In this document: positions 15,219-23,819 of the stretch, one piece after another
Numbering within the stretch: position 1 is the stretch's first letter
Layout of the letters: each line of letters starts with the position of its first letter
Origin: Myxococcales bacterium
GTDB lineage: Bacteria > Myxococcota_A > Polyangia > Polyangiales > Polyangiaceae
Reading direction: 5' to 3'
Assembly (NCBI GenBank): GCA_005777185.1
Contig: SXNL01000118.1
Coordinates: 1-48,667, forward strand
Length of the DNA stretch: 48,667 nt
The notes under the pieces: model-generated
The model's database searches: none
What the model was told of the DNA's origin: nothing
What the model saw: only the letters and a program-made list of their open reading frames with translations
Made by a program: the position numbers and the translations under genes

Positions 15219-16198
15219 ATTTCCGCATCGGCAAGATCCCTGTTCGCGTGGGCGGCTCCTTCCTCCTCACGACGCTCCTGCTCGGTGGCCTCGGCTCTCA
15301 GGGCGTGCCGGAGGCGCTCGTCTGGCTCGTGGTCGTCTTCCTGTCCGTCCTCCTGCACGAGCTGGGGCACGCCATCGCCGTGAGCCTGTTCGGCCTCACG
15401 CCGCAGATCGAGCTGCACGGCATGGGCGGGACGACGTCGTGGGCCCAGCCCCCCGAGCACCCAGGTATGCGCCCGTGGCAGCGGATCTTCGTCAGCGTGG
15501 CGGGCCCCTTCGTGGGCATTCTCGTGGGCGCAGTGTCGCTGGTGGTGTACGCGCGCAGCGGGCACAGCGCGAACCCGCTCTTGCACCACGCCATCATGGA
15601 CGTGATCTGGGTCAACCTCGGGTGGGGCCTGATCAACCTCCTCCCCACGCTCCCGCTCGACGGCGGCAACGTGATGGCCACGGTCCTCGGCGTCCTCTTC
15701 AAGAACAACGGGGCGCGGCCCGCGCGCATCGTCTCCATCGTGGTTTCGATCGCGATCGTGGCTCTCGCCGCGCGGTACCGGCAGATCTGGATCGCCGTCC
15801 TCTTCGCGATGTTCGCCTACAGCAACTTCCAGGCCTACCGCCGCGTGGGCGACGCGCAGAACGAGGTGGCCCTCTACGAGCAGCTCTCGCGCGGCTTCGG
15901 CGCGCTCGAACGGCAGGACGGGCGAACGGCGATCGCGTGCGCCGAGCCCGTGTACCAGCAGGCCCGGACGCGTGAGCTCCGCTTCGAGGCGCTGCGGCTC
16001 CTCTCGTACGCGCGGGTGCTCGAAGGGCACTGGGGACCGCTCATGGCGATGCTCGAGGCGTCGGGGCGGGAGCTCGGGCCGGGCGAGCTGGAGCGGCTCG
16101 AGAACGCCGCGCGCGAGTGCGGACGACCGGAGGAGGCGGACCGGATCTCGCTGCTGCGACAGGGATTCGTGCCACCGCCGGGTATCGACCCCGGCTGA
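15215..16198 (+). CDS. Site-2 protease (M50) family membrane metalloprotease
   Basis: This encodes 327 residues. The zinc-binding HELGH motif (48-52) lies in a transmembrane helix, and the second metal-site motif appears as LPLDGGN (146-152), with Asp149 as ligand. About five membrane segments cover residues 12-210. After them comes a soluble C-terminal part (about 215-327) of helical pairs, possibly TPR-like. Family members cleave substrates within the membrane, often to release regulators. ATG 15215 overlaps the SDR stop (ATGA), showing translational coupling. No substrate is evident. Confidence 0.87.
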   Translation: MNFRIGKIPVRVGGSFLLTTLLLGGLGSQGVPEALVWLVVVFLSVLLHELGHAIAVSLFGLTPQIELHGMGGTTSWAQPPEHPGMRPWQRIFVSVAGPFVGILVGAVSLVVYARSGHSANPLLHHAIMDVIWVNLGWGLINLLPTLPLDGGNVMATVLGVLFKNNGARPARIVSIVVSIAIVALAARYRQIWIAVLFAMFAYSNFQAYRRVGDAQNEVALYEQLSRGFGALERQDGRTAIACAEPVYQQARTRELRFEALRLLSYARVLEGHWGPLMAMLEASGRELGPGELERLENAARECGRPEEADRISLLRQGFVPPPGIDPG

Positions 16199-16233
16199 GG
16201 AAGAAAGGTGCCGGGCGGCGCGTAAGCCCGTCC

Positions 16234-16965
16234 ATGGCCGCCGCTGACGCCCGCATCCACGGACTGAAGATCCTGATGGTGTCCGAGGACCCGTGCCCGG
16301 AGCTCGACTGGGAGATCGAGCCGATCACCGAGCGCCACCCCGGCGCCGCGCCCTCTTCCTCGAAGCCGCCCGACGCGCTCGAGTCGCACGTCCGCCTGCG
16401 CGCCGTCCGCGTGAACGAGATCGCGGAGGCGCGCGCCGTCCTCGACGAGATCAGCGATGAGCAGCTCGGACTGACGGTCGACCTCGTATGCCTCGACCGG
16501 GCGCTCGAGGACGTCCAGTTCACGGGCGCGCCGCGTGGCACGGCCGCGGTCCGCCAGACCCTGAGGGATCGCGCGCGGGACGCCCACGAGCTCCGCGAGG
16601 CGCTCGCGGGCATCCTCGGCATGGCGAGCGACCACACCTTCCTGCCGCTCTTCACGCTGGACGCGACCCTCGCCGACTACCTGCGCGGCGTGTACGCGTG
16701 GGCGTCGGCCGCGATCGACGGCATGAGCGAGCTCGTGGGCGGTCTCCGGCAAGGGCGCCCCGACTGGGCGCTGTTCCGCTTCCGCCTCGAGGAGGCGAAG
16801 CGCTTCCACATGATGGATCTCCAGGAGGGGGTCCGTGCCGATCTGGCGGCCCTGCGCGGGATCGTGGGCGCGACGGACCAGGTCGCCGAGCTCGCGAGCC
16901 GCCTCGAGGGTTTGTTCTCGGTGGCGGTGTGGCTCGAGGTCCGCCTCGACCAGCGCCTCGGCTGA
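16234..16965 (+). CDS. Uncharacterised helical protein
   Basis: This encodes 243 residues, not recognised. After a short strand (LKILMVSEDPCPELDW) the protein is largely helical: residues about 70-130 and 140-243 are charged helices with regular Leu/Ala spacing. No signal peptide or membrane segment is seen, so it is likely cytoplasmic. The frame is open further upstream, but ATG 16234 is the first ATG after the preceding gene's stop and the N-terminal strand follows closely. It may belong to the upstream operon (35 bp gap). Confidence 0.6.
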   Translation: MAAADARIHGLKILMVSEDPCPELDWEIEPITERHPGAAPSSSKPPDALESHVRLRAVRVNEIAEARAVLDEISDEQLGLTVDLVCLDRALEDVQFTGAPRGTAAVRQTLRDRARDAHELREALAGILGMASDHTFLPLFTLDATLADYLRGVYAWASAAIDGMSELVGGLRQGRPDWALFRFRLEEAKRFHMMDLQEGVRADLAALRGIVGATDQVAELASRLEGLFSVAVWLEVRLDQRLG

Positions 16966-17009
16966 CGTTGATCCTCGACAGGCCCCGTCCGTGGGGGCAT
17001 CCTGGGCAC

Positions 17010-18773
17010 ATGGCGCGAAGGGTCCACGAGGTCTTCCAGGATACGGTGAAGAAGCACGGCCAGCAGGCGGCGCTCCGCACGAAGGTGAACGGGGCGTGGT
17101 CCGGCGTGACGTGGCAGGCCTACCACGACGACGTGCGCAGGGTCGCCAAGGCGTTCATGAAGCTCGGGCTCCAGCCGGGCAAGGGCGTGAGCCTCATCGG
17201 GTACAACTCGGTCGAGTGGCTCGTCGCAGACCTCGCGGCCATCTTCGCGGGCGGCTTCCCGGCGGGGATCTACACGACGAACACCGCGGAGCAGGCGCGG
17301 TACATCGCCGACCACTCCGAGTCGCAGATCGCCTGCGCCGAGAACGCCGCCCAGGCCCGGAAGTTCCTGGAGGTCCGTGACCGACTCCCGCACCTCCTCG
17401 CGATCGTGCAGATGCAGGGGGAGCCCGAGGACGAGCGCGTCCTCTCGTGGAAGAAGCTGCTCACCCTGGGCGCGTCCATCCCCGACTCCGAGCTCGACGA
17501 TCGCCTCGAGGCGCAGAAGCCCGGCGACGTGTGCACGCTCATCTACACGTCGGGCACGACGGGCGATCCCAAGGCCGTGATGATCACCCACGAGAACATC
17601 GTGTGGACGGCGGACACGCTGGCCACGATGCTCGACCTGACGAGCGACGAGCAGTGCATCTCGTACCTCCCTCTCAGCCACATCGCCGAGCAGATGCTCA
17701 CGATCCACGGTCCCATGCGGATGGGCGCCACGGTGTCGTTTGCCGAGAGCCTGGAGAAGCTCGGGGACAACCTGCGCGAGGTGCGCCCCACGCTGTTCAT
17801 GGGCGTCCCGCGCGTGTGGGAGAAGATCCAGGCCAAGATGGTCACGGCCGGCCAGGCCGCGCCCCCGATGCGGAAGAAGATCGCGGCGTGGGCGCGCAAG
17901 CTCGGCCTCCGCAAGGGGCTCGGCGAGCAGCGCGGTGAGGCGCAGCCGTTCCTCTACCCCGTCGCCGACAAGCTCGTGTTCTCCAAGGTACGCGAGCGCC
18001 TCGGCCTCGACCGCGCGCGGCTCTGCGTGACGTCGGCGGCTCCGATAGCGCGCGACACGCTGGAGTTCTTCCTCTCCCTGGGCATCCCCATCCTCGAGGT
18101 CTACGGCATGAGCGAGTGCACGGGCCCGGCGACGTACTCGCCGCCCAACCGCTACCGGACCGGCAAGGCCGGGATCTGCATCCCCGGCGCCGAGCTGAAG
18201 ATCGCCGAGGACGGCGAGGTGTGCATGCGCGGCAAGCACGTGTTCAAGGGCTACTTCAAGGATCCCGAGTCCACGAGGAACGCGCTCGACGCGGACGGGT
18301 GGCTCCACTCGGGCGACATCGGTACGATCGAGGACGGCTTCCTGCAGATCACCGACAGGAAGAAGGACCTCCTCATCACGGCCGGCGGCGAGAACATCGC
18401 GCCGCAGGTCATCGAGGGCCTGCTCAAGGCCATCCCGGTCGTGGCCCAGGCGGTCGTGCTCGGGGACCGGCAGAAGTACCTGGCGGCGCTGGTGACGCTC
18501 GACGCGGAGCGCGTGGTCGAGGAGGCGGGCAAGGCCGGCAGCCCGGCGCGGGACGCGAAGGCCGCGTCGACGTGCGCCACGTTCAAGGCGCACCTCGAGA
18601 AGCAGATCGAGGAGGTGAACCGCAACCTGGCCCGGGTGCAGACGATCAAGAAGTTCCAGATCATCCCGGGCGAGTTCTCGATCGAGGGAGGGGAGCTGAC
18701 GCCGACCATGAAGATCAAGAGGAAGGTGATCAACCAGAAGTACGCGAGCGAGATCGCGGCTCTGTACGCGTAG
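17010..18773 (+). CDS. Long-chain acyl-CoA synthetase (AMP-binding)
   Basis: This encodes 587 residues. The AMP-binding signature TLIYTSGTTGDPKAV lies near 177-191; further conserved parts are YLPLSHIAEQ, the VYGMSECTG motif, and GWLHSGDIG followed by TDRKKDLLITAGGENIAP. These place it in the acyl-activating superfamily, close to FadD15/bubblegum-type long-chain synthetases with the membrane-tolerant G-rich region KIAAWARKLGLRKGLG. It converts fatty acid, ATP and CoA to acyl-CoA in the cytoplasm. It is preceded by a 44-bp gap. ATG 17010 agrees with the family length. No adjacent beta-oxidation genes are seen. Confidence 0.92.
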   Translation: MARRVHEVFQDTVKKHGQQAALRTKVNGAWSGVTWQAYHDDVRRVAKAFMKLGLQPGKGVSLIGYNSVEWLVADLAAIFAGGFPAGIYTTNTAEQARYIADHSESQIACAENAAQARKFLEVRDRLPHLLAIVQMQGEPEDERVLSWKKLLTLGASIPDSELDDRLEAQKPGDVCTLIYTSGTTGDPKAVMITHENIVWTADTLATMLDLTSDEQCISYLPLSHIAEQMLTIHGPMRMGATVSFAESLEKLGDNLREVRPTLFMGVPRVWEKIQAKMVTAGQAAPPMRKKIAAWARKLGLRKGLGEQRGEAQPFLYPVADKLVFSKVRERLGLDRARLCVTSAAPIARDTLEFFLSLGIPILEVYGMSECTGPATYSPPNRYRTGKAGICIPGAELKIAEDGEVCMRGKHVFKGYFKDPESTRNALDADGWLHSGDIGTIEDGFLQITDRKKDLLITAGGENIAPQVIEGLLKAIPVVAQAVVLGDRQKYLAALVTLDAERVVEEAGKAGSPARDAKAASTCATFKAHLEKQIEEVNRNLARVQTIKKFQIIPGEFSIEGGELTPTMKIKRKVINQKYASEIAALYA

Positions 18774-18796
18774 GGCGCGTGAACGGCGTACCGGTG

Positions 18797-18802
18797 TATA
18801 CT
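18797..18802 (+). promoter_or_regulatory. Candidate -10 box for the initiating sugar transferase gene
   Basis: TATACT ends 8 nt before the GTG at 18811. The same hexamer at the same distance precedes the next gene (20997-21002). The -35 region has no clear match. Confidence 0.45.
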
Positions 18803-18810
18803 CCCCCTCC

Positions 18811-20994
18811 GTGACCCTGGAAGGCGACAAGCCCGCCGCGGAGCCCACGCCCGCGGACAGTTCCCCGGAGAGGCCCCTCCCCGTGGACAAGGTGCTCCCT
18901 GCTGTCCCCTTGATGGCGCCCGTCGTCACCATCCAGCCCCACGCGCCCATGCCGTCCGCCCCGCCCAAGGGCGGCGGCGTCCCGGACCTCGGCGGCGCCA
19001 TCGCGCCGAGCGCGCTCAAGCGCTACAAGGAGGCGGGCTCGCTTCTCGGCGAGATCCTCGTCCGCAACGGCGACGTCCCGCAGGAGGTCTGCGATCGCGC
19101 GCTCCAGATCCAGGAGGAGCACGGCGGGCAGCTCGGCCGCATCCTCGTGTCGATGGGCGCCTGCACCGAGGTCGCCATCGCGCGCGCCCTCGTCGATCAG
19201 GTCAAGCGCAAGAGCCGCACGCAGGACGTGTCCCTCGCGGCCCGCGCAAACCCCGAGGTGGCGGGCCTCAAGGTCCTCACGCGACCCGCGCTCACGTCGG
19301 CGCTCCTCTTCCTGTGCGACTGCGTCGCGTTCGCGACGTCGATCGGCGCGGGCTTCGTCGTCAACCGTCTGTGGTCCGGCTTCTGGGACTTCGACGAGAT
19401 CTTCGTCATCATCCCGGCGATCACGCTCTCGATGAGCGTCTTCGTCTTCTCGGAGCTGTACTCGCCCCTCGCGAAGAGCCCCGCCGAGGAGCTCCGCATC
19501 ATCGTCCTGTCGACGACGATCATCCACATCACGATCGCCTCGATCGCCGTCCCGCGCATCCTGCTCATCAGCCAGTGGTGCCTCCTCGCCCGCTTCACCT
19601 GGCTCGTCATGACGTGCTTCCTGACCGCGTTCCTCCGCGGATGGCTCCGCGCGCGCTTCGCGTCGACGCCGTGGTGGGGCATCCCCGTCCTCGTGCTCGG
19701 GGCCGCGAAGACGGGGCGCCTGGTCGTCCGCACGCTCAAGGCGCAACCGAGGAGCGGCATGAAGCCGGTCGCCGTGCTCGACGACGACACGACGAAGCAG
19801 GGCACGCTGCGCGCCAGCTTCACCAACGAGGTGCTCGATCTGCGATCGATCACGGTGGCGGCCACGAGCTTCATGAGCGAGTCCACGCGAGCCGCGCTCG
19901 CGGACGAGCTCCTCGGTCCGGAGAGCTCGGCCGCTCCCGTCGAGGGCGCGAGGAACACGCCCCCTCCTCCCCTGAGCACCGTGCCCCCCTCGACCCCATC
20001 GAGCGCACCGCCGGCCCGCAAGCCACGCCACAACGAGGAGGCCTTCTTCGGCCCGGAGAGCACCCGCACGGCGCTGAAGATCTCGTCCGAGCGCCCCTCG
20101 ACCTACTTTCCTCGCGGCAAGTTCGCCGAGGTCGAGGGGGTCCCCATCGTGGGCGATCTCGGCCTGGCCCCTGTCTTCGCGAAGCGTCTGAAGATCCCGT
20201 ACGCGATCCTGGCGATGCCCGGCGTGGACTCCAACACGCTGCTCGAGATCACGGAGCGCGTGGGTGGCCAGTTCTCGCACCTCCTCGTCATTCCCGACCT
20301 CTTTGGCTTCGCGACCCTCGGCGTCCCCGCGAAGAGCATCGGGGGGATCCTCGGCGTCGAGGTGCGCCAGCAGCTCCTGCTCCCGTGGCCGCGCCTCCTC
20401 AAGCGCATCATCGACGTGACGCTCACCGGACTCGGTGGCCTTTGCATCCTGCCGTTCCTGCTGCTCATCGCGCTCTTCATCAAGCTCGACTCGAAGGGGC
20501 CCGTCTTCTATTACCAGGCGCGGCTCGGGCGCGACGGCCAGTACTTCAAGGCCTACAAGTTCCGCACCATGCACGGAGACGGCGAGTCGCGTCTGAAGGC
20601 GGTGCTGGACTCCGACCCCGCCCTCCGCGAGGAGTACGAACTCTACCACAAGCTCCGGAAGGACCCTCGCGTCACGCGCTTCGGTCGCCTCCTGCGGAAG
20701 TTCAGCCTCGACGAGTTCCCGCAGCTGTGGAACGTGATCAAGGGAGACATGAGCCTCGTCGGCCCGCGGCCCTACATCGAGCGCGAGCTACCGGAGATGG
20801 AGGGCCAGGAGAAGATCATCCTGCGCGCGACGCCGGGGATGACGGGCATGTGGCAGGTGAGCGATCGTCACACCGCCTCGTTCGCGTGGCGCGTCCAGGT
20901 CGACGTGCACTACGTCCGAAACTGGTCGCCGTGGCTCGACATGCATATCCTGTTCAAGACGATCGGCGTCGTGCTGCGCGGCTCCGGCGTGTGA
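18811..20994 (+). CDS. Polyprenyl-phosphate sugar-1-phosphate transferase (WbaP-like) with N-terminal MshEN-like domain
   Basis: This encodes 727 residues. After a Pro-rich leader, residues 78-101 and 107-130 form two 24-residue motifs of the type xLGxxLxxxG....L..Q separated by exactly five residues (EEHGG), the layout of MshEN cyclic di-GMP-binding domains; the first Arg of each motif is replaced by Leu and Gln. Residues about 165-280 contain membrane helices, followed by a nucleotide-fold region interrupted by a Pro/Ser-rich insert (about 370-430). Residues about 528-727 are the bacterial sugar transferase domain with [22 protein letters not shown] and SLVGPRPY. It should load the first sugar onto undecaprenyl phosphate at the inner membrane, starting repeat-unit assembly. 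Confidence 0.9.
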   Translation: MTLEGDKPAAEPTPADSSPERPLPVDKVLPAVPLMAPVVTIQPHAPMPSAPPKGGGVPDLGGAIAPSALKRYKEAGSLLGEILVRNGDVPQEVCDRALQIQEEHGGQLGRILVSMGACTEVAIARALVDQVKRKSRTQDVSLAARANPEVAGLKVLTRPALTSALLFLCDCVAFATSIGAGFVVNRLWSGFWDFDEIFVIIPAITLSMSVFVFSELYSPLAKSPAEELRIIVLSTTIIHITIASIAVPRILLISQWCLLARFTWLVMTCFLTAFLRGWLRARFASTPWWGIPVLVLGAAKTGRLVVRTLKAQPRSGMKPVAVLDDDTTKQGTLRASFTNEVLDLRSITVAATSFMSESTRAALADELLGPESSAAPVEGARNTPPPPLSTVPPSTPSSAPPARKPRHNEEAFFGPESTRTALKISSERPSTYFPRGKFAEVEGVPIVGDLGLAPVFAKRLKIPYAILAMPGVDSNTLLEITERVGGQFSHLLVIPDLFGFATLGVPAKSIGGILGVEVRQQLLLPWPRLLKRIIDVTLTGLGGLCILPFLLLIALFIKLDSKGPVFYYQARLGRDGQYFKAYKFRTMHGDGESRLKAVLDSDPALREEYELYHKLRKDPRVTRFGRLLRKFSLDEFPQLWNVIKGDMSLVGPRPYIERELPEMEGQEKIILRATPGMTGMWQVSDRHTASFAWRVQVDVHYVRNWSPWLDMHILFKTIGVVLRGSGV

Positions 20995-20996
20995 GG

Positions 20997-21002
20997 TATA
21001 CT
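20997..21002 (+). promoter_or_regulatory. Candidate -10 box for SMP-30-like gene
   Basis: TATACT ends 8 nt before the ATG at 21011, immediately after the preceding stop codon. Same arrangement as at 18797-18802. Confidence 0.45.
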
Positions 21003-21010
21003 GTCATCCG

Positions 21011-22150
21011 ATGAGAAGACTTTTCCTTGCGCTCTGCTGCGTCTCGATGGGTGCGACCGCCTATGCGTGCGCCGCGAAGAAACCGACCATCGTGGTCATC
21101 GAGGACGAGGCGGCGCCGCCATCCGGTTCGGACTCGGGGTCGACGTTCGATGGTGGGTTCGACTTCGACGCCGCCATCCCGGACGACGCGGCGTCCGACG
21201 CCGCCGCCGACGCAGGCAAGTCGACCTCCGACGCCGCCACGGACGGTGCCGTGGTCGCCGATGGCGGGTTCGGGCACCCCCTCCCCGACGGCGGGACGGC
21301 CGGGGTCGTGTACAACGGGCTCCTCGGCGAGAACATCTTCTTCGACGGTGTCGTCTGGGTCGGTGACAAGGTCCTCTTCTCGGACGTCGGCGGCAACGAC
21401 GGTCGGTACACCGTCAACCCCGACGGCACCGGCATCCTGAACCAGCCCCCGTTCGAGCAGGCGGTCGGGAACGCGGTGGCCGGCTTCGTCGTGCCCCCGG
21501 CCCCGGCGACCATCTACTCCACGTTCGCCGCGACCGGCGTGATCCGCAAGACGGGCATGGCCGTGCCGTTCGCCACCGGTTTCGGTGGCCAGCCGTTCAA
21601 CCAGCCGAACGACCTCGTGGTGCACTCGAACGGCACGCTCTACGTGACCGATCCGAGCGGGTACGCGCGGGACGGCCTCCCCTCGCGCGTCTACCGGATC
21701 ACGAGCGGCGGGGTCGTCTCGGTGGCGAAGGAGTACCCTGCCTCGGAGAAGGTGAACGGCGTCGCGCTCTCGCCCGACGAGAAGACCCTCTACGTGAGCA
21801 TCACGGACGGGAACAAGGTCGTGAAGTTCGGGGTGAAGCCCGACAACACGCTCGACGTCGAGCAGCCCTTCGTGACGCTCCCGGCCGGCTCCGATCCGGA
21901 CGCGCTCGCGGTGGACGATGGCGGCAACGTGTACATCACCGGGACGCGCGCGGTCGCGCCCGGCTTCGTCCTCATCTACAACGCGGCGGGCGCCAAGATC
22001 GGGCAGATCACGGTCCCCAAGATCCCCATCGTGTCCGTCGGATTCGGCGGCGCCGATCGCAAGGTCCTGTTCATCGCGGCCGGCAACGGCAACGCCGGGG
22101 GCGTGCCATCGCTGTACTCGATCCGGCTGAACGTGCCGGGCGCGCCGTAG
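21011..22150 (+). CDS. SMP-30/NHL-type beta-propeller lipoprotein
   Basis: This encodes 379 residues. The N-terminus ends in the lipobox-like AYAC (residues 17-20), then an Asp/Ala-rich linker to about residue 95. The remainder has the repeated strand pattern of six-bladed propellers: NDLVVHSNGTLYVTDPSG, GVALSPDEKTLYVSI and ALAVDDGGNVYITG are SMP-30/gluconolactonase-like blades. These can be lactonases with a bound divalent cation or plain binding scaffolds. Immediate position after the sugar transferase suggests a surface role, possibly glycan related; this is inference. A hairpin follows the stop. Confidence 0.75.
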   Translation: MRRLFLALCCVSMGATAYACAAKKPTIVVIEDEAAPPSGSDSGSTFDGGFDFDAAIPDDAASDAAADAGKSTSDAATDGAVVADGGFGHPLPDGGTAGVVYNGLLGENIFFDGVVWVGDKVLFSDVGGNDGRYTVNPDGTGILNQPPFEQAVGNAVAGFVVPPAPATIYSTFAATGVIRKTGMAVPFATGFGGQPFNQPNDLVVHSNGTLYVTDPSGYARDGLPSRVYRITSGGVVSVAKEYPASEKVNGVALSPDEKTLYVSITDGNKVVKFGVKPDNTLDVEQPFVTLPAGSDPDALAVDDGGNVYITGTRAVAPGFVLIYNAAGAKIGQITVPKIPIVSVGFGGADRKVLFIAAGNGNAGGVPSLYSIRLNVPGAP

Positions 22151-22163
22151 CTTGGTCCGGTTA

Positions 22164-22187
22164 CGAGGGGCCTGAGAGGCCCCCTCG
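22164..22187. terminator. Hairpin between convergent genes
   Basis: Arms CGAGGGGCCT (22164-22173) and AGGCCCCCTCG (22177-22187) form a 10-bp stem with one bulged C and a 3-nt loop. There is no T-run on either side. Its position between the two stop codons (22150 and 22206) suggests bidirectional termination or transcript end protection. Confidence 0.5.
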
Positions 22188-22205
22188 AGCTCCCATCGTC
22201 CAGAC

Positions 22206-23195
22206 TCACTTCAGGGTCGCGAAGAAATCCATCACGGTCGCCGCCGCCTTCGGCCAGACGCCGTGCCCCAAGGTCGGGATCGCGCACAACCCGAGGTGCC
22301 GCCCGTCCGCGCCCGCGTGCGCGACGCACGGATCGGGCGACGACTTCTCGGGCGCGCCACACCGGCCCCGGGTGCGGTAGAACGCCAGGGTGTCGTTCGT
22401 CTCGGAGAACTTCACGTTCGTGTCCTTCTGGCCGTGGACGATCAGCGCGGAGACGGGTCCCATCCCCGGGCACAGGAGCCGGCCCTGGTCGTCGTAGGAC
22501 TTGCCCGTCGCGTCGTAGGGGCCGCCGCCTGCCTGGGGCGCGACGCCGCGGAGGACCCCGCCACGCCAGCAGGCGAGCTGGTTCACCATGTAAGCGCCCC
22601 GGGAGTAACCCGTGAGCATCACGCGCGCCCTCGAGACGCAGTACTCGTCCATGACGTTCGCCAGCGCGGCATCGAAGAAGGCGACGTCCGGGTTCTTCTC
22701 GGGCGCCTCGTTCAGGTCGAAGCCGTCCCCGATGGCGTCGGGGTAGACGAAGATCGTGGGCTCCTTCGCGGCCCGCTCGAGGCCGAGCGCGGTGCGGATC
22801 TGCGCGCCCGAGCCACCGTCGCCGTGGAAGCCGAAGACGAGCGGGTGGGGTCGTGTCCGATCGTAGCCCCGTGGCACGACCAGCACGAAAGATCGGTTCT
22901 TCCCCTGCACGACGAGGGTCCTCGGCGTCGTGCCGGCCGCCTTCTCCTTCGAGCAGCCGGCGCTGTTCGGCGGGGGCGGAGCGGCGCTCGCCGTCGCCGT
23001 GGTGGTGGGCGTGGCGCTCGCGGTTGGGGTCGACGGCGCGGCGGGGGGCTCCTCGGGTTCGGGCGCGGTCACCGCGGGGGGCGAGGGTGTCTCCGGCCGC
23101 GGACGAGCCGGCTCACGGCCGCCGCACGTCGAGCCGCCGAGGAGCGCGAACGTCACCGTGCCGACGCCCAGGCCGAGCACTGCGCAGGCGCGCAC
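22206..23195 (-). CDS. Secreted esterase, PHB depolymerase/feruloyl esterase-like
   Basis: This encodes 329 residues. A signal segment (first 24 residues, possible lipid anchor at Cys24) is followed by a Pro/Ala/Thr-rich linker to about residue 80. The catalytic domain has the oxyanion segment FGFHGDGGSG (121-130), the nucleophile motif GYSRGAY with Ser198, Asp in HGQKDTNV and His in LGHGVWP, as in the LpqC/esterase D-like PHB depolymerase family. It should hydrolyse acyl or feruloyl-type esters outside the cytoplasm. GTG 23195 has GGAG six nucleotides upstream and lies 3 bp after the Wza-like gene, so it is translated with the export protein; deacylation of the exported polysaccharide is a reasonable but unproven role. 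Confidence 0.8.
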   Translation of the reverse strand: MRACAVLGLGVGTVTFALLGGSTCGGREPARPRPETPSPPAVTAPEPEEPPAAPSTPTASATPTTTATASAAPPPPNSAGCSKEKAAGTTPRTLVVQGKNRSFVLVVPRGYDRTRPHPLVFGFHGDGGSGAQIRTALGLERAAKEPTIFVYPDAIGDGFDLNEAPEKNPDVAFFDAALANVMDEYCVSRARVMLTGYSRGAYMVNQLACWRGGVLRGVAPQAGGGPYDATGKSYDDQGRLLCPGMGPVSALIVHGQKDTNVKFSETNDTLAFYRTRGRCGAPEKSSPDPCVAHAGADGRHLGLCAIPTLGHGVWPKAAATVMDFFATLK

Positions 23196-23198
23196 GCG

Positions 23199-23795
23199 TC
23201 ACTCCACGACGACGACGTCGCCGTGCCGGAGGAAGAAGCCGACGCTCTTCGGATCGCCGGAGCGGAGGTCCGAGTAGCGGAAACGCACGCGCTGCTGCAG
23301 CCCCTTCCGGACGACGAAGATCCTGTCGGGATCGGCGTAGTCGTTGAGTCCGTTGGCCGCGGCGAGCGCGTGGAGGACGTTCCCCCCGTTGTCGATCTGG
23401 AACGTGCCGCCCTGCTTGACCTCACCCACGACGGCGACCGGGAACTGCGTCGGCTGCTCGACCGCGATGGACACGTTGGGCTGGTTGAGGACGCTCTTGA
23501 GCTTGTCCTCCATCTCCTTCGCGAGCTGGCTCGGCTTCTTGCCACGCGCCACGATCTCTCCCATGACGGGCATCGCGATCTTGCCGTCGGGCCGGACCCT
23601 CTGCTCGCTGGAGAGGTTCTCCTCCTTCCAGACCCGGACCCTGAGGAGATCGTTGTCCCTGATGACGACCTCCGCCTTGGGCACGTCCTCGGCGGATGTC
23701 ACCGAGTCGGCCCAGACGAACGGTCCCGTGCTGGCGCATCCCGGGAGGGCGATACCTCCGAGGAGCGCGACCCTGAGAGCGGCCTTCTTCCACAT
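23199..23795 (-). CDS. Polysaccharide export lipoprotein (Wza-type, short form)
   Basis: This encodes 198 residues. The signal ends in LPGC (lipobox, Cys20). Residues about 45-115 are the poly-export domain (VVIRDNDLLRVRVWKEENLS, VRPDGKIAMPVMGEI), and residues about 120-198 are an SLBB domain (FPVAVVGEVKQGGTF). Members form or plug the outer-membrane channel for polysaccharide. It lacks the C-terminal amphipathic helix and extra SLBB repeats of E. coli Wza, so another outer-membrane protein may provide the pore. ATG 23795 is chosen because the signal peptide starts there; a TACCCT box sits 6 nt upstream. Confidence 0.88.
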   Translation of the reverse strand: MWKKAALRVALLGGIALPGCASTGPFVWADSVTSAEDVPKAEVVIRDNDLLRVRVWKEENLSSEQRVRPDGKIAMPVMGEIVARGKKPSQLAKEMEDKLKSVLNQPNVSIAVEQPTQFPVAVVGEVKQGGTFQIDNGGNVLHALAAANGLNDYADPDRIFVVRKGLQQRVRFRYSDLRSGDPKSVGFFLRHGDVVVVE

Positions 23796-23801
23796 GGCGC
23801 G

Positions 23802-23807
23802 AGGGTA
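23802..23807 (-). promoter_or_regulatory. Candidate -10 box (leaderless) for Wza-type gene
   Basis: TACCCT on the minus strand ends 6 nt before the ATG at 23795, in the 24-bp gap after the ATP-grasp gene. It would give this gene a start independent of read-through. Confidence 0.3.
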
Positions 23808-23819
23808 CACCAACCGCAT

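Noticed and set aside
16677..19019. Minus-strand frame of 780 codons opposite the acyl-CoA synthetase
   Set aside because: His/Asp/Arg/Leu-rich shadow of a strongly conserved gene; no motif of its own.
22164..22187. Strong intrinsic terminator
   Set aside because: The stem is good but no T-run follows on either strand, so only moderate confidence as a terminator was kept.
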